NCBI GenBank assembly: GCA_009392295.1
Contig: VFGW01000006.1
Location: forward strand, 62,001-126,000
Origin: SAR202 cluster bacterium
GTDB lineage: Bacteria; Chloroflexota; Dehalococcoidia; Lucifugimonadales; GCA-2719675
Length of the DNA: 64,000 nucleotides
Reading direction: 5' to 3'
Made by a program: the position numbers and the translations under genes. Numbering within the stretch: the first letter of the stretch is position 1; each line of letters opens with the position of its first letter. Shown here piece by piece: positions 9,932 to 19,737 of this stretch. Under the pieces are notes generated by a model that was given only the letters and a program-made list of their open reading frames with translations, made no database searches and was not told where the DNA came from.

Positions 9932-11338
9932 TTAATTCTTAAAAATAATTATACCTACAAAAATTTGATCTGAATTATTAGTAATTTTACATGATAAATT
10001 TGATTGTATCTCAAAAACATCAAATGGCAGTAATTCAAAAATTTTATTACACATTTCGATTTCTACTTTACCATTAATACCTATACATTTTTTCAGAACT
10101 AACCTTAACAAATCTAATGGGATTGAGAATCCTGGATTAAGTAAAAATTTCTTACAAATCATATCATCGGACTCATGAATTATTTCATAAGAACCCCATT
10201 TTTCTTCCACATAAATTGGGCTATCTACTTCTTTTCTATCTTCAGATTTTAATAAACCAACAACACTTTTCAACTGATCAAGTTTTTCAAAAGATGAAAC
10301 GATTGTTGCATCTTTTGAATCAATAAATACAATATTTTGTAAGCCTAAAGAAACTAAAAGTTTATTTCTAGACATCACAATAGAATCTTTAGAGTCAATC
10401 GCTACTACATCTCCATCTAATAAATTACCATCTTGATTTTTATCTGCAAAATCATGTATGGAATCCCAAGAACCAAGATCTAGCCATTCAGAGCTTAAAG
10501 ACACTACAAAACAACTAGGCAAAAAAGGGTCTTTTAAGTTGTGTTTTGGCAACAACTCTAAAACGGCATAATCAATTGACTCTGGTGAAATATTTTTAAA
10601 ATTATTTTTATCAAGATATAAAAAGCCATCTTCAAAATTTCCATTTTCTAAAGATTTTTTACAATAATTTTCAATTTCAGGTCTAAAAGATTTAATTAAA
10701 TTGATCCAAACTGAAGCTTTCAACATTAAAATACCAGAATTCCAATAATGTATCCCTGATTTGAAAAATGATTTTGCAGATTCAATACTTGGTTTTTCTA
10801 TAAAATCTTCTACAAGAGAAATATCTTCACATAAATCAATATCATTATTTTTTACTTTAATATAACCAAATTGAGTATCAGGTGATTTTGGTTTAATAGA
10901 AAAAAGAACAACATTACCATCTTGAGCATACTTATAACCACGATAAATATCATCATAAAATTTCTCAGAATTAAAAATAATATGATCTGAAGGTGCTAAT
11001 AAAACTATAGAATCACCTTGATCTCTTAAAATTTTCATACAAGCAATAGTCAATGAGGGAGCAGTATTTTTAGCCACAGGTTCTAAAATAATATCTGCAT
11101 TATTATAATTGATTTCATTCAACTGCCTCTTCAACAATATACGATGTTTTTCATTACCTATTATTGTTACATTTTCCAAATCTTGTAATCGTGAAATAGT
11201 TTTCTGAAATAAAGAATCTTGTTTATCAAAACTTAAAAAAGGTTTAGGATAAAGAAATCTAGAAACAGGCCAAAGCCTTTCCCCTGAACCCCCAGCCAAA
11301 ACAACAGGAAAAATCTTTTTTAAATCATAATATGACAT
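9932..11338 (-). CDS. manC: Mannose-1-phosphate guanylyltransferase (ManC-like) with divergent C-terminal cupin
   Basis: FPVVLAGGSGERLWPVSRFLYPKPFLSF, LLAPSDHII, FGYIKV, VEDFIEKPS, WNSGILML. Confidence 0.85.
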   Translation of the reverse strand: MSYYDLKKIFPVVLAGGSGERLWPVSRFLYPKPFLSFDKQDSLFQKTISRLQDLENVTIIGNEKHRILLKRQLNEINYNNADIILEPVAKNTAPSLTIACMKILRDQGDSIVLLAPSDHIIFNSEKFYDDIYRGYKYAQDGNVVLFSIKPKSPDTQFGYIKVKNNDIDLCEDISLVEDFIEKPSIESAKSFFKSGIHYWNSGILMLKASVWINLIKSFRPEIENYCKKSLENGNFEDGFLYLDKNNFKNISPESIDYAVLELLPKHNLKDPFLPSCFVVSLSSEWLDLGSWDSIHDFADKNQDGNLLDGDVVAIDSKDSIVMSRNKLLVSLGLQNIVFIDSKDATIVSSFEKLDQLKSVVGLLKSEDRKEVDSPIYVEEKWGSYEIIHESDDMICKKFLLNPGFSIPLDLLRLVLKKCIGINGKVEIEMCNKIFELLPFDVFEIQSNLSCKITNNSDQIFVGIIIFKN

Positions 11339-11369
11339 TTTAAATTCAACAAAAATGCTATAGTAATTT

Positions 11370-13661
11370 CTATTTTAATCTAGTATCAATTTCAGCTTTC
11401 AATTCAATAATTTTATTACCAACAAATTGATTACTCTTAATATGTAATTCAACCAACGAAGAAGCAAGTTGAATTTCATTTCTCATTAAATGATGTCTAG
11501 CCCTCAGATAAATCGTTCTGTCAGTTTGGGGTGCAATTAAACTAATTAATTCTATAGCTTTACTTTCTTCAATCAAAAAATTATTTCCATTAAATATCTC
11601 TTGTTGAAATTGATCAGTAAATACAAACAATAGCGATGTTAAATGAACTAATGAAGCTGGATCTTGATCTATATATTCAACAAGATCCTTAAAACCTTCT
11701 TTCAGGTTTCTTTCAGCAAAATTTTGTAACGCTTTAACCTGAAGAATTTCAATGCGATTTGGAGAAATTTTTTCTGCACGATCAACCAATTCTGAAGATT
11801 TTAAAAGCAAACTTGAGTTATAACTTGCAGAATATTGATAAATCCCTGCAGATGCTACATATATTCGCCAATCATAAGGATCTTCAACAATACCTGCTAT
11901 TTGAGTGTCATGTACAAAATCTATAATCAAATCAAATTCTTTTTGGTCAATAGTACTGAAGTCAGCTAGTACTTGATTCAAAAACATCATTCTATAATGA
12001 TTAGCAAGAGGTGGAAATGAATTAATTGAATCACTATAAATATCAACTCGAGTAGTCCAATCTAATTGAGGATTAATAGCTTTTATAATATTTTTTGAAC
12101 CTTTAAATATAGGAATATTTACAAAGAATATCAGAAAAATAGAAATTATAATCCCACTGATTCCAAAACTTAAATTTATATACCTAACAATAGAAAAAGA
12201 ATTTAAAAGTTTTTTATAGTTAGAAAATATTTTATTAAACTGTTTTAAAGATCTTTTAATTAGTGAAATTTGATTAGAATTCAAATCAACATAAGAAATA
12301 AAAGCAATCAAAATAAAAATCTGTAACTTAGAAACATGTGTCTCTTCAATAAAAATAATTTGAAAAAAATAACTGACAAGTGCACCAAAAATCACGATCA
12401 AAAATATCTGTCTATCTTTATCAAATTTCTGAATGTTACGAATCAATGAATAAAAAATTGACCCCCATAAAACTAGAATACTTATGAAACCAAATATTCC
12501 CAAGGAAATTATTTTTTCTACAAAATAATTGTAAGCCATTTGGCCACCATTATAAAAATAAATAGAAAAATTTGTACCAATATTAGACTCAAATGCAGTC
12601 AAAAAATTTCCAGGACCCCAACCAAAAATAGGCCTAGATAACAAAGAACTCAACTGCACTGATAAATGTCCAAAATAACTAAGTCCTCCACTTTGATATC
12701 CAGCAATTAAAGAATCAAATTGATTGTTAAAATCAACCAAGGAAGCTAATAAAACCGGTACAAGAACCAAAAAACAAATTGCAAAAGTTCTATAAAGATT
12801 AACTTTACCATACAAAAGATAGAGACCGCTAAAAGCAATAATTCCCAATGAAAAAGTAATCCAATGAAAATCAATTGCAACAAAATAAAAAAGTACCAAT
12901 GTTAATACCAAACAAATAGACCAAAATATTCTTGGTGTAAATAAGCTATCAAACACAGGCGCATCCAATTTTTTAGAAGCTCTTCGTTTAGAAGCCCTAG
13001 TAGTTATAATCTCACCTTTATCAGCAAGAAATGAACTAGATAAAAGTGCAAATGCAATAAAAAAATTAATCGATAAATAAAATGCTACATAACTAGAATT
13101 ACCTAAAGTTACAGGATTTTCAATACCAGACAAAATAAATGGAACTGAATCTAAACCTAAGACGTCTAACAAGCCAATAAAGACAAAAATCAAACCAATA
13201 ATTAATTGATAATTGAAATATTTTATCCAGTCATTCCAATTATGATGAATAGAAATCAATATCAAAAAATATACAAACCAATGAAATAAATCAATTGAGC
13301 CTTGCATAATATCTAAAGTTGACCAAAAACTTTTATTTATATCTACAGAAAAAAGAGAGGATACAACAGATATAAATAAAAACAAACTCAAAGAAAAAAA
13401 TAAAAGTGAACTTCTTGGTTTAAATTTTGAATTTATAAAAAGTAATAAAATCCACAAGACCAACATAACTTCTATAGTAATTCTAAAAAATAATACCTTG
13501 CCGATCAAATAAGGAAAAATTGTATCAGGTAAAGGAGCTACACTAACTACAAGTGGTAGCAACAAAACAAAAACTAGCAAAAACCGTAGTAAAGTTACCA
13601 AAAAATTTTCATAAATCTCTGTTCGAGTAAAATTTGGCAAAAATATTTTTGTAGACAACAT
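11370..13661 (-). CDS. O-antigen ligase/polymerase-like membrane protein with C-terminal TPR-like region
   Basis: ~12 hydrophobic segments; LLSRPIFGWGPGNFLTAFE (Wzy/WaaL signature region); helical repeats near the C-terminus. Confidence 0.75.
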   Translation of the reverse strand: MLSTKIFLPNFTRTEIYENFLVTLLRFLLVFVLLLPLVVSVAPLPDTIFPYLIGKVLFFRITIEVMLVLWILLLFINSKFKPRSSLLFFSLSLFLFISVVSSLFSVDINKSFWSTLDIMQGSIDLFHWFVYFLILISIHHNWNDWIKYFNYQLIIGLIFVFIGLLDVLGLDSVPFILSGIENPVTLGNSSYVAFYLSINFFIAFALLSSSFLADKGEIITTRASKRRASKKLDAPVFDSLFTPRIFWSICLVLTLVLFYFVAIDFHWITFSLGIIAFSGLYLLYGKVNLYRTFAICFLVLVPVLLASLVDFNNQFDSLIAGYQSGGLSYFGHLSVQLSSLLSRPIFGWGPGNFLTAFESNIGTNFSIYFYNGGQMAYNYFVEKIISLGIFGFISILVLWGSIFYSLIRNIQKFDKDRQIFLIVIFGALVSYFFQIIFIEETHVSKLQIFILIAFISYVDLNSNQISLIKRSLKQFNKIFSNYKKLLNSFSIVRYINLSFGISGIIISIFLIFFVNIPIFKGSKNIIKAINPQLDWTTRVDIYSDSINSFPPLANHYRMMFLNQVLADFSTIDQKEFDLIIDFVHDTQIAGIVEDPYDWRIYVASAGIYQYSASYNSSLLLKSSELVDRAEKISPNRIEILQVKALQNFAERNLKEGFKDLVEYIDQDPASLVHLTSLLFVFTDQFQQEIFNGNNFLIEESKAIELISLIAPQTDRTIYLRARHHLMRNEIQLASSLVELHIKSNQFVGNKIIELKAEIDTRLK

Positions 13662-13789
13662 ATATATAATTCTATAATTCCAAATGTATATTGGTCAAAA
13701 TATAAATTTACTACAACCACGCAACTAATGTCTATAGATTAGCCTAATAGAGACGAGATAAACTACCACCTCAGGTTAAACTGCTACAT

Positions 13790-13828
13790 ACTTGGAGTTA
13801 TTCTGTAAACAACAGGATAACTCCAAGT
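13790..13828. terminator. Hairpin, candidate terminator of the minus-strand microprotein gene
   Basis: ACTTGGAGTTATTCTG / CAGGATAACTCCAAGT, 16-bp stem with one G-U pair, directly downstream of 13830..13970. Confidence 0.6.
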
Positions 13829-13829
13829 T

Positions 13830-13970
13830 TCAGCTGAATATAAAAAACACTAATATTGCCCCTAAAATAAAACCACTAAATCCTGCATGCCATAGCATTT
13901 GATAATCAGATATACCAGTTTTATTTTGCCAATTATGGATTATTTGTTTATGCCATTTGATTAACTTCAT
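13830..13970 (-). CDS. 46-aa single-TM microprotein
   Basis: MKLIKWHKQIIHNWQNKTGISDYQMLWHAGFSGFILGAILVFFIFS; absent from ORF track because of length; hairpin follows the stop. Confidence 0.55.
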   Translation of the reverse strand: MKLIKWHKQIIHNWQNKTGISDYQMLWHAGFSGFILGAILVFFIFS

Positions 13971-14032
13971 AATCTCAAATTATACACCACTTCTGATTAG
14001 GCAGACTTCTTAATTAGTTGTATACTTGAACA

Positions 14033-14125
14033 ATGAATTTACGAGAAGATTGGTTTTATTGGTTAATAGTTATTGTAGTATTCGTAGCAATACTCATTTT
14101 TGATATTTGGAGACTAAATTGGTAA
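14033..14125 (+). CDS. 30-aa single-TM microprotein
   Basis: MNLREDWFYWLIVIVVFVAILIFDIWRLNW; strongly hydrophobic core with polar ends, TATACT-like -10 just upstream. Confidence 0.4.
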   Translation: MNLREDWFYWLIVIVVFVAILIFDIWRLNW

Positions 14126-14158
14126 ATCTTACTTTCAACAATTTCCCTGGAGTAAAAA

Positions 14159-15313
14159 ATGTTTAAAAAATTAAAGAATTGCCATAATTCAAAAGACTTC
14201 AGGTCTCTAGCACAACAAAGAATTCCTTCTCCAATTTTTCATTATATAGATGGTGCAGCTGACGACGAAATCACCCTTCAGCAAAATACTAAAGCTTTTG
14301 AAAAATGTGACTTAGTTCCCAATATATTAAGAGGTGTTGAAAAAATTGATTTGGGTGTAACTTTGATGGGTAAAAAAATCAATTTACCTCTTTTTTTCTC
14401 ACCTACAGCATTACAAAGATTATTTCATCATCAAGGAGAATTAGCCGTTGCTAAAGTTGCTGAAAAATTTGGCACATTTTTCGGAATTTCATCTTTAGCT
14501 ACTGTAAGTATTGAAGAAATAGCTAACAGCTATTCCTCTCCAAAAATGTTTCAATTATATGTACATAAAGATAAAGGGCTTAATAACAGTATGATTGAAA
14601 AATGTATAGAGAACAATTTTGATGCCATAGCTGTAACTGTTGACACAATAGTCTCTGGAAATCGAGAAAGAGATTTTTATACTGGATTTACTTCTCCACC
14701 TAAATTAACTTTAGGTAGCTTAACTAGTTTTGCAACGCACCCTAATTGGACATTAAATTATCTACTTAGAAAAAAATTTGAATTGCCACAATTACAAAAT
14801 CATGTTAAACAAGGAACTGATATTACTGTATCAGTAGGTGATTATTTCAACACAATGTTAGATCAAAATATGAATTGGGAAACTATTGAAGAAATAAAAA
14901 AGAAATGGGGAAAACATCTTTGTATAAAAGGTGTTATGTCAGTTGAAGATGCAAAAAAAGCCGTTGATGTTGGAGCAACTGCAATTATGGTATCCAATCA
15001 TGGTGGCCGACAATTAGATGGATCTAGAGCCCCTTTTGATCAATTAGCTGAAATCGTTGATGCCGTCGGAGATAAAATCGATGTAATATGTGATGGTGGT
15101 ATACGCAGGGGCACACATGTTTTAAAAGCCTTATCAGTCGGTGCAAAAGCATGTTCTGGTGGTAGAATGTATCTTTATGCTTTAGCAGGTGCCGGAGAAC
15201 AAGGAGTTTCAAAAGCCATGGGACTTATGAAAGAAGAAATAGAACGAGGCATGAAATTGATGGGCTGTAAATCGATTAAGGAATTAGGACGACATAATTT
15301 AAGATTTCGATGA
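14159..15313 (+). CDS. FMN-dependent alpha-hydroxy acid dehydrogenase (L-lactate dehydrogenase/glycolate oxidase family)
   Basis: YIDGAADDEITL, FFSPTALQRLFH, LYVHKDK, AVTVDT, SNHGGRQLDGSRAP, DGGIRRGTHVLKALSVGAKA. Confidence 0.92.
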   Translation: MFKKLKNCHNSKDFRSLAQQRIPSPIFHYIDGAADDEITLQQNTKAFEKCDLVPNILRGVEKIDLGVTLMGKKINLPLFFSPTALQRLFHHQGELAVAKVAEKFGTFFGISSLATVSIEEIANSYSSPKMFQLYVHKDKGLNNSMIEKCIENNFDAIAVTVDTIVSGNRERDFYTGFTSPPKLTLGSLTSFATHPNWTLNYLLRKKFELPQLQNHVKQGTDITVSVGDYFNTMLDQNMNWETIEEIKKKWGKHLCIKGVMSVEDAKKAVDVGATAIMVSNHGGRQLDGSRAPFDQLAEIVDAVGDKIDVICDGGIRRGTHVLKALSVGAKACSGGRMYLYALAGAGEQGVSKAMGLMKEEIERGMKLMGCKSIKELGRHNLRFR

Positions 15314-15369
15314 ATTTTATTTCTAATATAATTTACTAACAATTACAATCAAAAAGATGGTAATTTAGA

Positions 15370-15969
15370 TTGATGACTTTAATTCTTATAATAACTGCTT
15401 ATATTTGTGGAGCAATTCCTTGGGCAACATTGCTTTCCAAAGCCACTAAATGTCCTCCTCTAAATACTATAGGAGATGGAAACCCAGGTGCTGCAAACTT
15501 GTGGAAAGCTAAAGGTTGGAAAATTGGGTTAATTGGTGTGTTACTTGAAATTTCCAAAGGATTCATACCAATATATTTTATACTAAATTTTTATCAATTA
15601 AACTTAACTGATCTAGAAAAAATTATCATATCTTTAATGCCAATTCTTGGCCATGGCTTTTCGCCATTTCTAAAATTTATAGGCGGAAAATCATTAGCTG
15701 TCACGTGGGGAACATGGATTGGATTAACTCATGGACTAGCACTACCAATAGGTTGTATATATTTACTAACTATGCATTTAATTCAAAAGAATCATGCATG
15801 GACGGTCTTAATAAGCTTAATTGGAATGTTAATTACATTTACTTATATTTTTACACAAACATTTATGTTTATTACGATGACATTAAATATTTTATTTATT
15901 ATATTTAAACACAAAAATGAATTTTCAAAAAAAATTGAACTAAGAAACTGGATTAAACAGAATAAATAA
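15370..15969 (+). CDS. plsY: Glycerol-3-phosphate acyltransferase PlsY
   Basis: YICGAIPWATLLSK, GDGNPGAANLWKAKGWK, LGHGFSPFLKFIGGKSLAVTWGTW motifs. Confidence 0.9.
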   Translation: MMTLILIITAYICGAIPWATLLSKATKCPPLNTIGDGNPGAANLWKAKGWKIGLIGVLLEISKGFIPIYFILNFYQLNLTDLEKIIISLMPILGHGFSPFLKFIGGKSLAVTWGTWIGLTHGLALPIGCIYLLTMHLIQKNHAWTVLISLIGMLITFTYIFTQTFMFITMTLNILFIIFKHKNEFSKKIELRNWIKQNK

Positions 15970-15970
15970 T

Positions 15971-17119
15971 ATGCTAATAATTGAACATACGATTATATTA
16001 GTATTTTCTATATCAATACTAATTATTGCAAAAATAAATTCTAGATCAATAACAAGTTTATTTAATGTGGAAAATAAAAAAATTAATTCATCTTTATCAA
16101 TTTTAATCCCTGCTAGGAATGAAGAAAATAACATTGGAAAATGTTTGAAATCTTTAATAGAAGATCCTAATCCAGATTTCGAATTTTTAGTATTAGACGA
16201 TAATTCAACAGATAAAACAAGCCAAATAGTTAGTAAATTATCCGAAATTGATCCCAGAATCAGATTGATCAAAGGAAAAAAATTACCAAACGATTGGACT
16301 GGTAAAAATTGGGCATGTCATCAATTATCATCCCAAGCGCAAGGAAAGCTTATATTGTTTATTGATGCAGATACTTGGGTTTCCAATCAAACAATAAATA
16401 AAGCTGCAACTTATATGGAAGGAACACAATGTGATTTACTTACAGTAATTCCAAAAAGAAATCCCAATTGTTTAATCGAAAAAATTATGTTTCCTTTTAT
16501 TGATTGGGTAACAACAAGTTTTCTACCAATCAAATTTGCTGGTTCTATTAAAACCCCCTATATCTCAGCAACTTTCGGACAATTTATGATGTTTCAAAAA
16601 GAAAAATATTTTGAGGCTGGTGGTCATTCATCATTAAAAGGAAATGTATTAGATGATATTGAACTGGGCAGGTCAATTAAAAGAAAAGGACTTAATTGGA
16701 AATTACTTGATGGTAAAAAAAGTGTTGAAACTGAAATGTATCAAACAAATATTGAAGCAATAAAAGGATTATCTAGAAGTATTTTCCCAACTTTTGAATA
16801 TAGAATCAGTACTTTCTTAGCAGCAGCTATTATTCTGTTCCTTGTTTCTTTAGGCCCTTACATTTCAATTTACTTATGGTTAAGTGGTTACTACCAAAAT
16901 GAAATTATAGCCATGATTTCATTAAGTACATTATTTTTCATATTATATTCGTGGATAATAATATGTTCTTATTTTAATCACAATAAAATCACAACTATTA
17001 TTTATCCTTTTATAATTTCTGTGATTTTTATAATTGCAATCCATTCTTTCTTTTCGTATATATTTGGATTATCTAAATGGAAAGATAGATCTATTAATAA
17101 ATATAAAATTAAACTATAA
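15971..17119 (+). CDS. Family 2 glycosyltransferase, membrane-associated (CrtQ/HpnB-like)
   Basis: SILIPARNEENNIGKCLKSLI, LVLDDNSTDKT, FIDADTWV, GNVLDDIELGRSIKRKG; C-terminal TM helices. Confidence 0.85.
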   Translation: MLIIEHTIILVFSISILIIAKINSRSITSLFNVENKKINSSLSILIPARNEENNIGKCLKSLIEDPNPDFEFLVLDDNSTDKTSQIVSKLSEIDPRIRLIKGKKLPNDWTGKNWACHQLSSQAQGKLILFIDADTWVSNQTINKAATYMEGTQCDLLTVIPKRNPNCLIEKIMFPFIDWVTTSFLPIKFAGSIKTPYISATFGQFMMFQKEKYFEAGGHSSLKGNVLDDIELGRSIKRKGLNWKLLDGKKSVETEMYQTNIEAIKGLSRSIFPTFEYRISTFLAAAIILFLVSLGPYISIYLWLSGYYQNEIIAMISLSTLFFILYSWIIICSYFNHNKITTIIYPFIISVIFIIAIHSFFSYIFGLSKWKDRSINKYKIKL

Positions 17120-17202
17120 GTTTATTTATTGATACGAATTCCACTCGAATTACTTTAATAATGGTTTAACTTATTTCAAATATCTAATAAAATATCAGCC
17201 TA

Positions 17203-17288
17203 GCCCGGGTGGCGGAACGGTAGACGCGCTGGACTTAAAATCCCGTGCCCTTTAGGGCGTGTGGGTTCGATTCCCACCCCGGGCACCA
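17203..17288 (+). tRNA. tRNA-Leu (TAA)
   Basis: GCCCGGGTGGCGGAACGGTAGACGCGCTGGACTTAAAATCCCGTGCCCTTTAGGGCGTGTGGGTTCGATTCCCACCCCGGGCACCA; long variable arm, CCA encoded. Confidence 0.95.
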
Positions 17289-17301
17289 TTCTTCATTGAT
17301 A

Positions 17302-17592
17302 TTATATTAATTTAATCAGTTCAATTTCTCTGTGTGCGAGATGACTTCTAACAAAATTAACATTTTCTTTCCACCAGTCACTTCCGTAAAAATCAGCTTC
17401 CTTTTTTTCTAAATCATTTTCATCAGAAAAACATCTCACCCAAATAAATTTCGTATTTTCTTCATTAGTGGCTGAAAGTTTAACTTCCATTCCTGATGCA
17501 ATAACCCTAGGCATAATTTCATTTTGAAAAATTTCAATCCAACTTTTCATCATTCCAGTGTTAATTGTATAAGTTCTAATTTGAGCAATCAT
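17302..17592 (-). CDS. NIPSNAP-family protein
   Basis: MIAQIRTYTINTGMMKSWIEIFQNEIMPRVIASGM ... FIWVRCFSDENDLEKKEADFYGSDWWKE. Confidence 0.75.
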   Translation of the reverse strand: MIAQIRTYTINTGMMKSWIEIFQNEIMPRVIASGMEVKLSATNEENTKFIWVRCFSDENDLEKKEADFYGSDWWKENVNFVRSHLAHREIELIKLI

Positions 17593-17630
17593 ATTTCACC
17601 TTCAAAAATATCAACAGTATTCTTGTTAGA

Positions 17631-18425
17631 TTATTTTTCTAACATTTTACGTAATTCACCACAGTTATCTTTTGCAAACTGATAAAGAATATGCCAATCA
17701 GTTCCCATAGCAAAATGCTTTACCCCCATCTCCATCCATGGAATAGCAGCTTCAGGAGAACCAATTGCTACTCTAGGATGAACTCCCATCTTCAATGCCG
17801 TTTTATAAGTGTATTCTATAGCTTCTTTCACCTCTGGATCTCCTTTTTCAAAAGCCCTAGGTTTACCTAAACTCAAGGAATAATCATTAGCTCCAAAAGT
17901 AACCATATCTATACCACCTAAACTTAAAATATCTTCTAAATTTTCAACTGCCTCACGTTTCTCAATCATTAATGCAATTACACAGTCGTCTAAAACTTTA
18001 ACATACTCATCAGTCCCACCTTCTAGTCCATAACTTGAAAATCTTCGATCAGCAGCTCCAAATCTTCCTCCAGATTGAGGAGTATCAGCTCTTACTGCAG
18101 AAATACAAGCTTTTGCATCTTCAACAGTTCTTGTATCAGAAAACAAAATGTTCTGAATTCCAGACCCAATAGCCCTTTGAGCAACAAAAGCTTTATTTTC
18201 AATATCAACTTTAATCATTGAAGAAATCCCATTCAATTCTGTTGCTCTAGCAAAATTATCAAAATCATATAAATCATATGGCCAATATTCTGCTAATACC
18301 TCTATATAATCTACAGTACCAGTTTTCCCAATTATTTCAGCTAAATCAGGACTAGGTGAACTAATATGCATAGCTAAACTAGGTTTATCCTCATTAAGTA
18401 ATTGTCTTAAACGATTAGATCTCAA
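17631..18425 (-). CDS. HpcH/HpaI-family aldolase
   Basis: MHISSPSPDLAEIIGKTGTVDYIEVLAEYWPYD; MIEKREAVENLEDIL; HpaI-like TIM barrel pattern. Confidence 0.85.
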   Translation of the reverse strand: MRSNRLRQLLNEDKPSLAMHISSPSPDLAEIIGKTGTVDYIEVLAEYWPYDLYDFDNFARATELNGISSMIKVDIENKAFVAQRAIGSGIQNILFSDTRTVEDAKACISAVRADTPQSGGRFGAADRRFSSYGLEGGTDEYVKVLDDCVIALMIEKREAVENLEDILSLGGIDMVTFGANDYSLSLGKPRAFEKGDPEVKEAIEYTYKTALKMGVHPRVAIGSPEAAIPWMEMGVKHFAMGTDWHILYQFAKDNCGELRKMLEK

Positions 18426-18468
18426 AATACACCTCCAATTAAAAAAGTTTATAAAAAATTAATTTAAA

Positions 18469-19209
18469 CTAATAAGTGGCTCTACCTCCACTTATATCAA
18501 ACACAGCACCAGTACTTGCTGAACATTCTTTAGAAGATAACCAAGAAACAATACTCGCTACTTCTGAAATTTCAACAGTTCTTTTCATTGGTATTTTTTC
18601 AACCATGTAATCAAGAACTTCCTCTGTAACTTGCTCTAGAAGTTTAGTCTTAACTACTGCAGGAGTCACACAATTAACTCTAATTCCAGTTTCTGCTAAC
18701 TCTTTACCTAGAGATTTTGTCAAACCAATAACTGCAGCTTTAGTTGAAGAATAGGGAGACATTTTAGGATTACCTTCTTTACCAGCAATCGAGGCAATGT
18801 TAATTATTCGACCATAATTTTTTTGAAGCATAATAGGAGTAACAACATTACACATTAAAAAAACAGATCTTAAATTAGCAAAATAAACACGATCCATTTC
18901 TTGAACAGAAGTTTCCCAAAGGTTATTAGGAGATCCTGTAATACCAACGTTATTCACTAAAATATCCACCTGTTGAAACTTTTCTTTGACTAGGTTCATC
19001 GAGTTTAAAACAGATTTTTCATTTGTAACATCAGTATCAAAAAAATACGCTTCAATACCTTGATTAATCAAATCTTCAGATGCCTTATCACCACCTTTAG
19101 AATCAAAATCAAAAATTATCACTTTACAACCATCAGCTCCTAAACGTTGAGCTATACCATTACCTATCCCTCTAGCTGCTCCAGTAATTATAGCAACTTG
19201 TTGATTCAT
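18469..19209 (-). CDS. SDR-family oxidoreductase (FabG-like)
   Basis: IITGAARGIGNGIAQRL, NNVGITG, IINIASIAG, YSSTKAAVIGLTKSL. Confidence 0.93.
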   Translation of the reverse strand: MNQQVAIITGAARGIGNGIAQRLGADGCKVIIFDFDSKGGDKASEDLINQGIEAYFFDTDVTNEKSVLNSMNLVKEKFQQVDILVNNVGITGSPNNLWETSVQEMDRVYFANLRSVFLMCNVVTPIMLQKNYGRIINIASIAGKEGNPKMSPYSSTKAAVIGLTKSLGKELAETGIRVNCVTPAVVKTKLLEQVTEEVLDYMVEKIPMKRTVEISEVASIVSWLSSKECSASTGAVFDISGGRATY

Positions 19210-19246
19210 ATATTATTCTCAAACAGAAATATATATTTACAATCTA

Positions 19247-19450
19247 TCATTTAGATACAGGTAACATTTCTATTCCACAACAAGATGGAGACTTTATTTT
19301 CCCACAACCTTTTGGGCATTGAGAAACTCCAACAACACTACCGTCAGGTTTAACCAAATCATTATGTTCAAGAGGTCCACCACATTTAGAACAAGATAAT
19401 CCAGTTACACCCATACCACAAGTTGAATCAGAACAGTTATATGACGCCAA
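19247..19450 (-). CDS. 67-aa Cys-rich putative zinc-binding protein
   Basis: Four paired Cys clusters (CSDSTC, CSKCG, CPKGCG, SCCGIEM); last part resembles a desulforedoxin/zinc-ribbon knuckle. Confidence 0.65.
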   Translation of the reverse strand: MASYNCSDSTCGMGVTGLSCSKCGGPLEHNDLVKPDGSVVGVSQCPKGCGKIKSPSCCGIEMLPVSK

Positions 19451-19635
19451 TTTAAACTCCTTAAAAAATATTTTCTAAATTGTACAATTTTGTTCGAAAT
19501 ATTCCACAAAATTTTACTAACAATTACGATATTAACATATCAATTCATTATCATCATTTGAATAGTTAAAATAATTATATAATTTCATGATTAAATTAAC
19601 CGAATATTTAAATCAATCAAACAAAAATTACTAGA

Positions 19636-19663
19636 TTGACAATTTTTTAAATAGTACTATCCT
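19636..19663 (+). promoter_or_regulatory. Candidate sigma70-type promoter upstream of addB-like gene
   Basis: TTGACA-N16-TATCCT about 75 bp upstream of the start codon. Confidence 0.35.
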
Positions 19664-19737
19664 GTAATTGCAATTTATCTCTAAAAGCAAAACATCGTTA
19701 AAATTAATTAGCTTTAGCCCAGCAAAAAAGTACAAAA

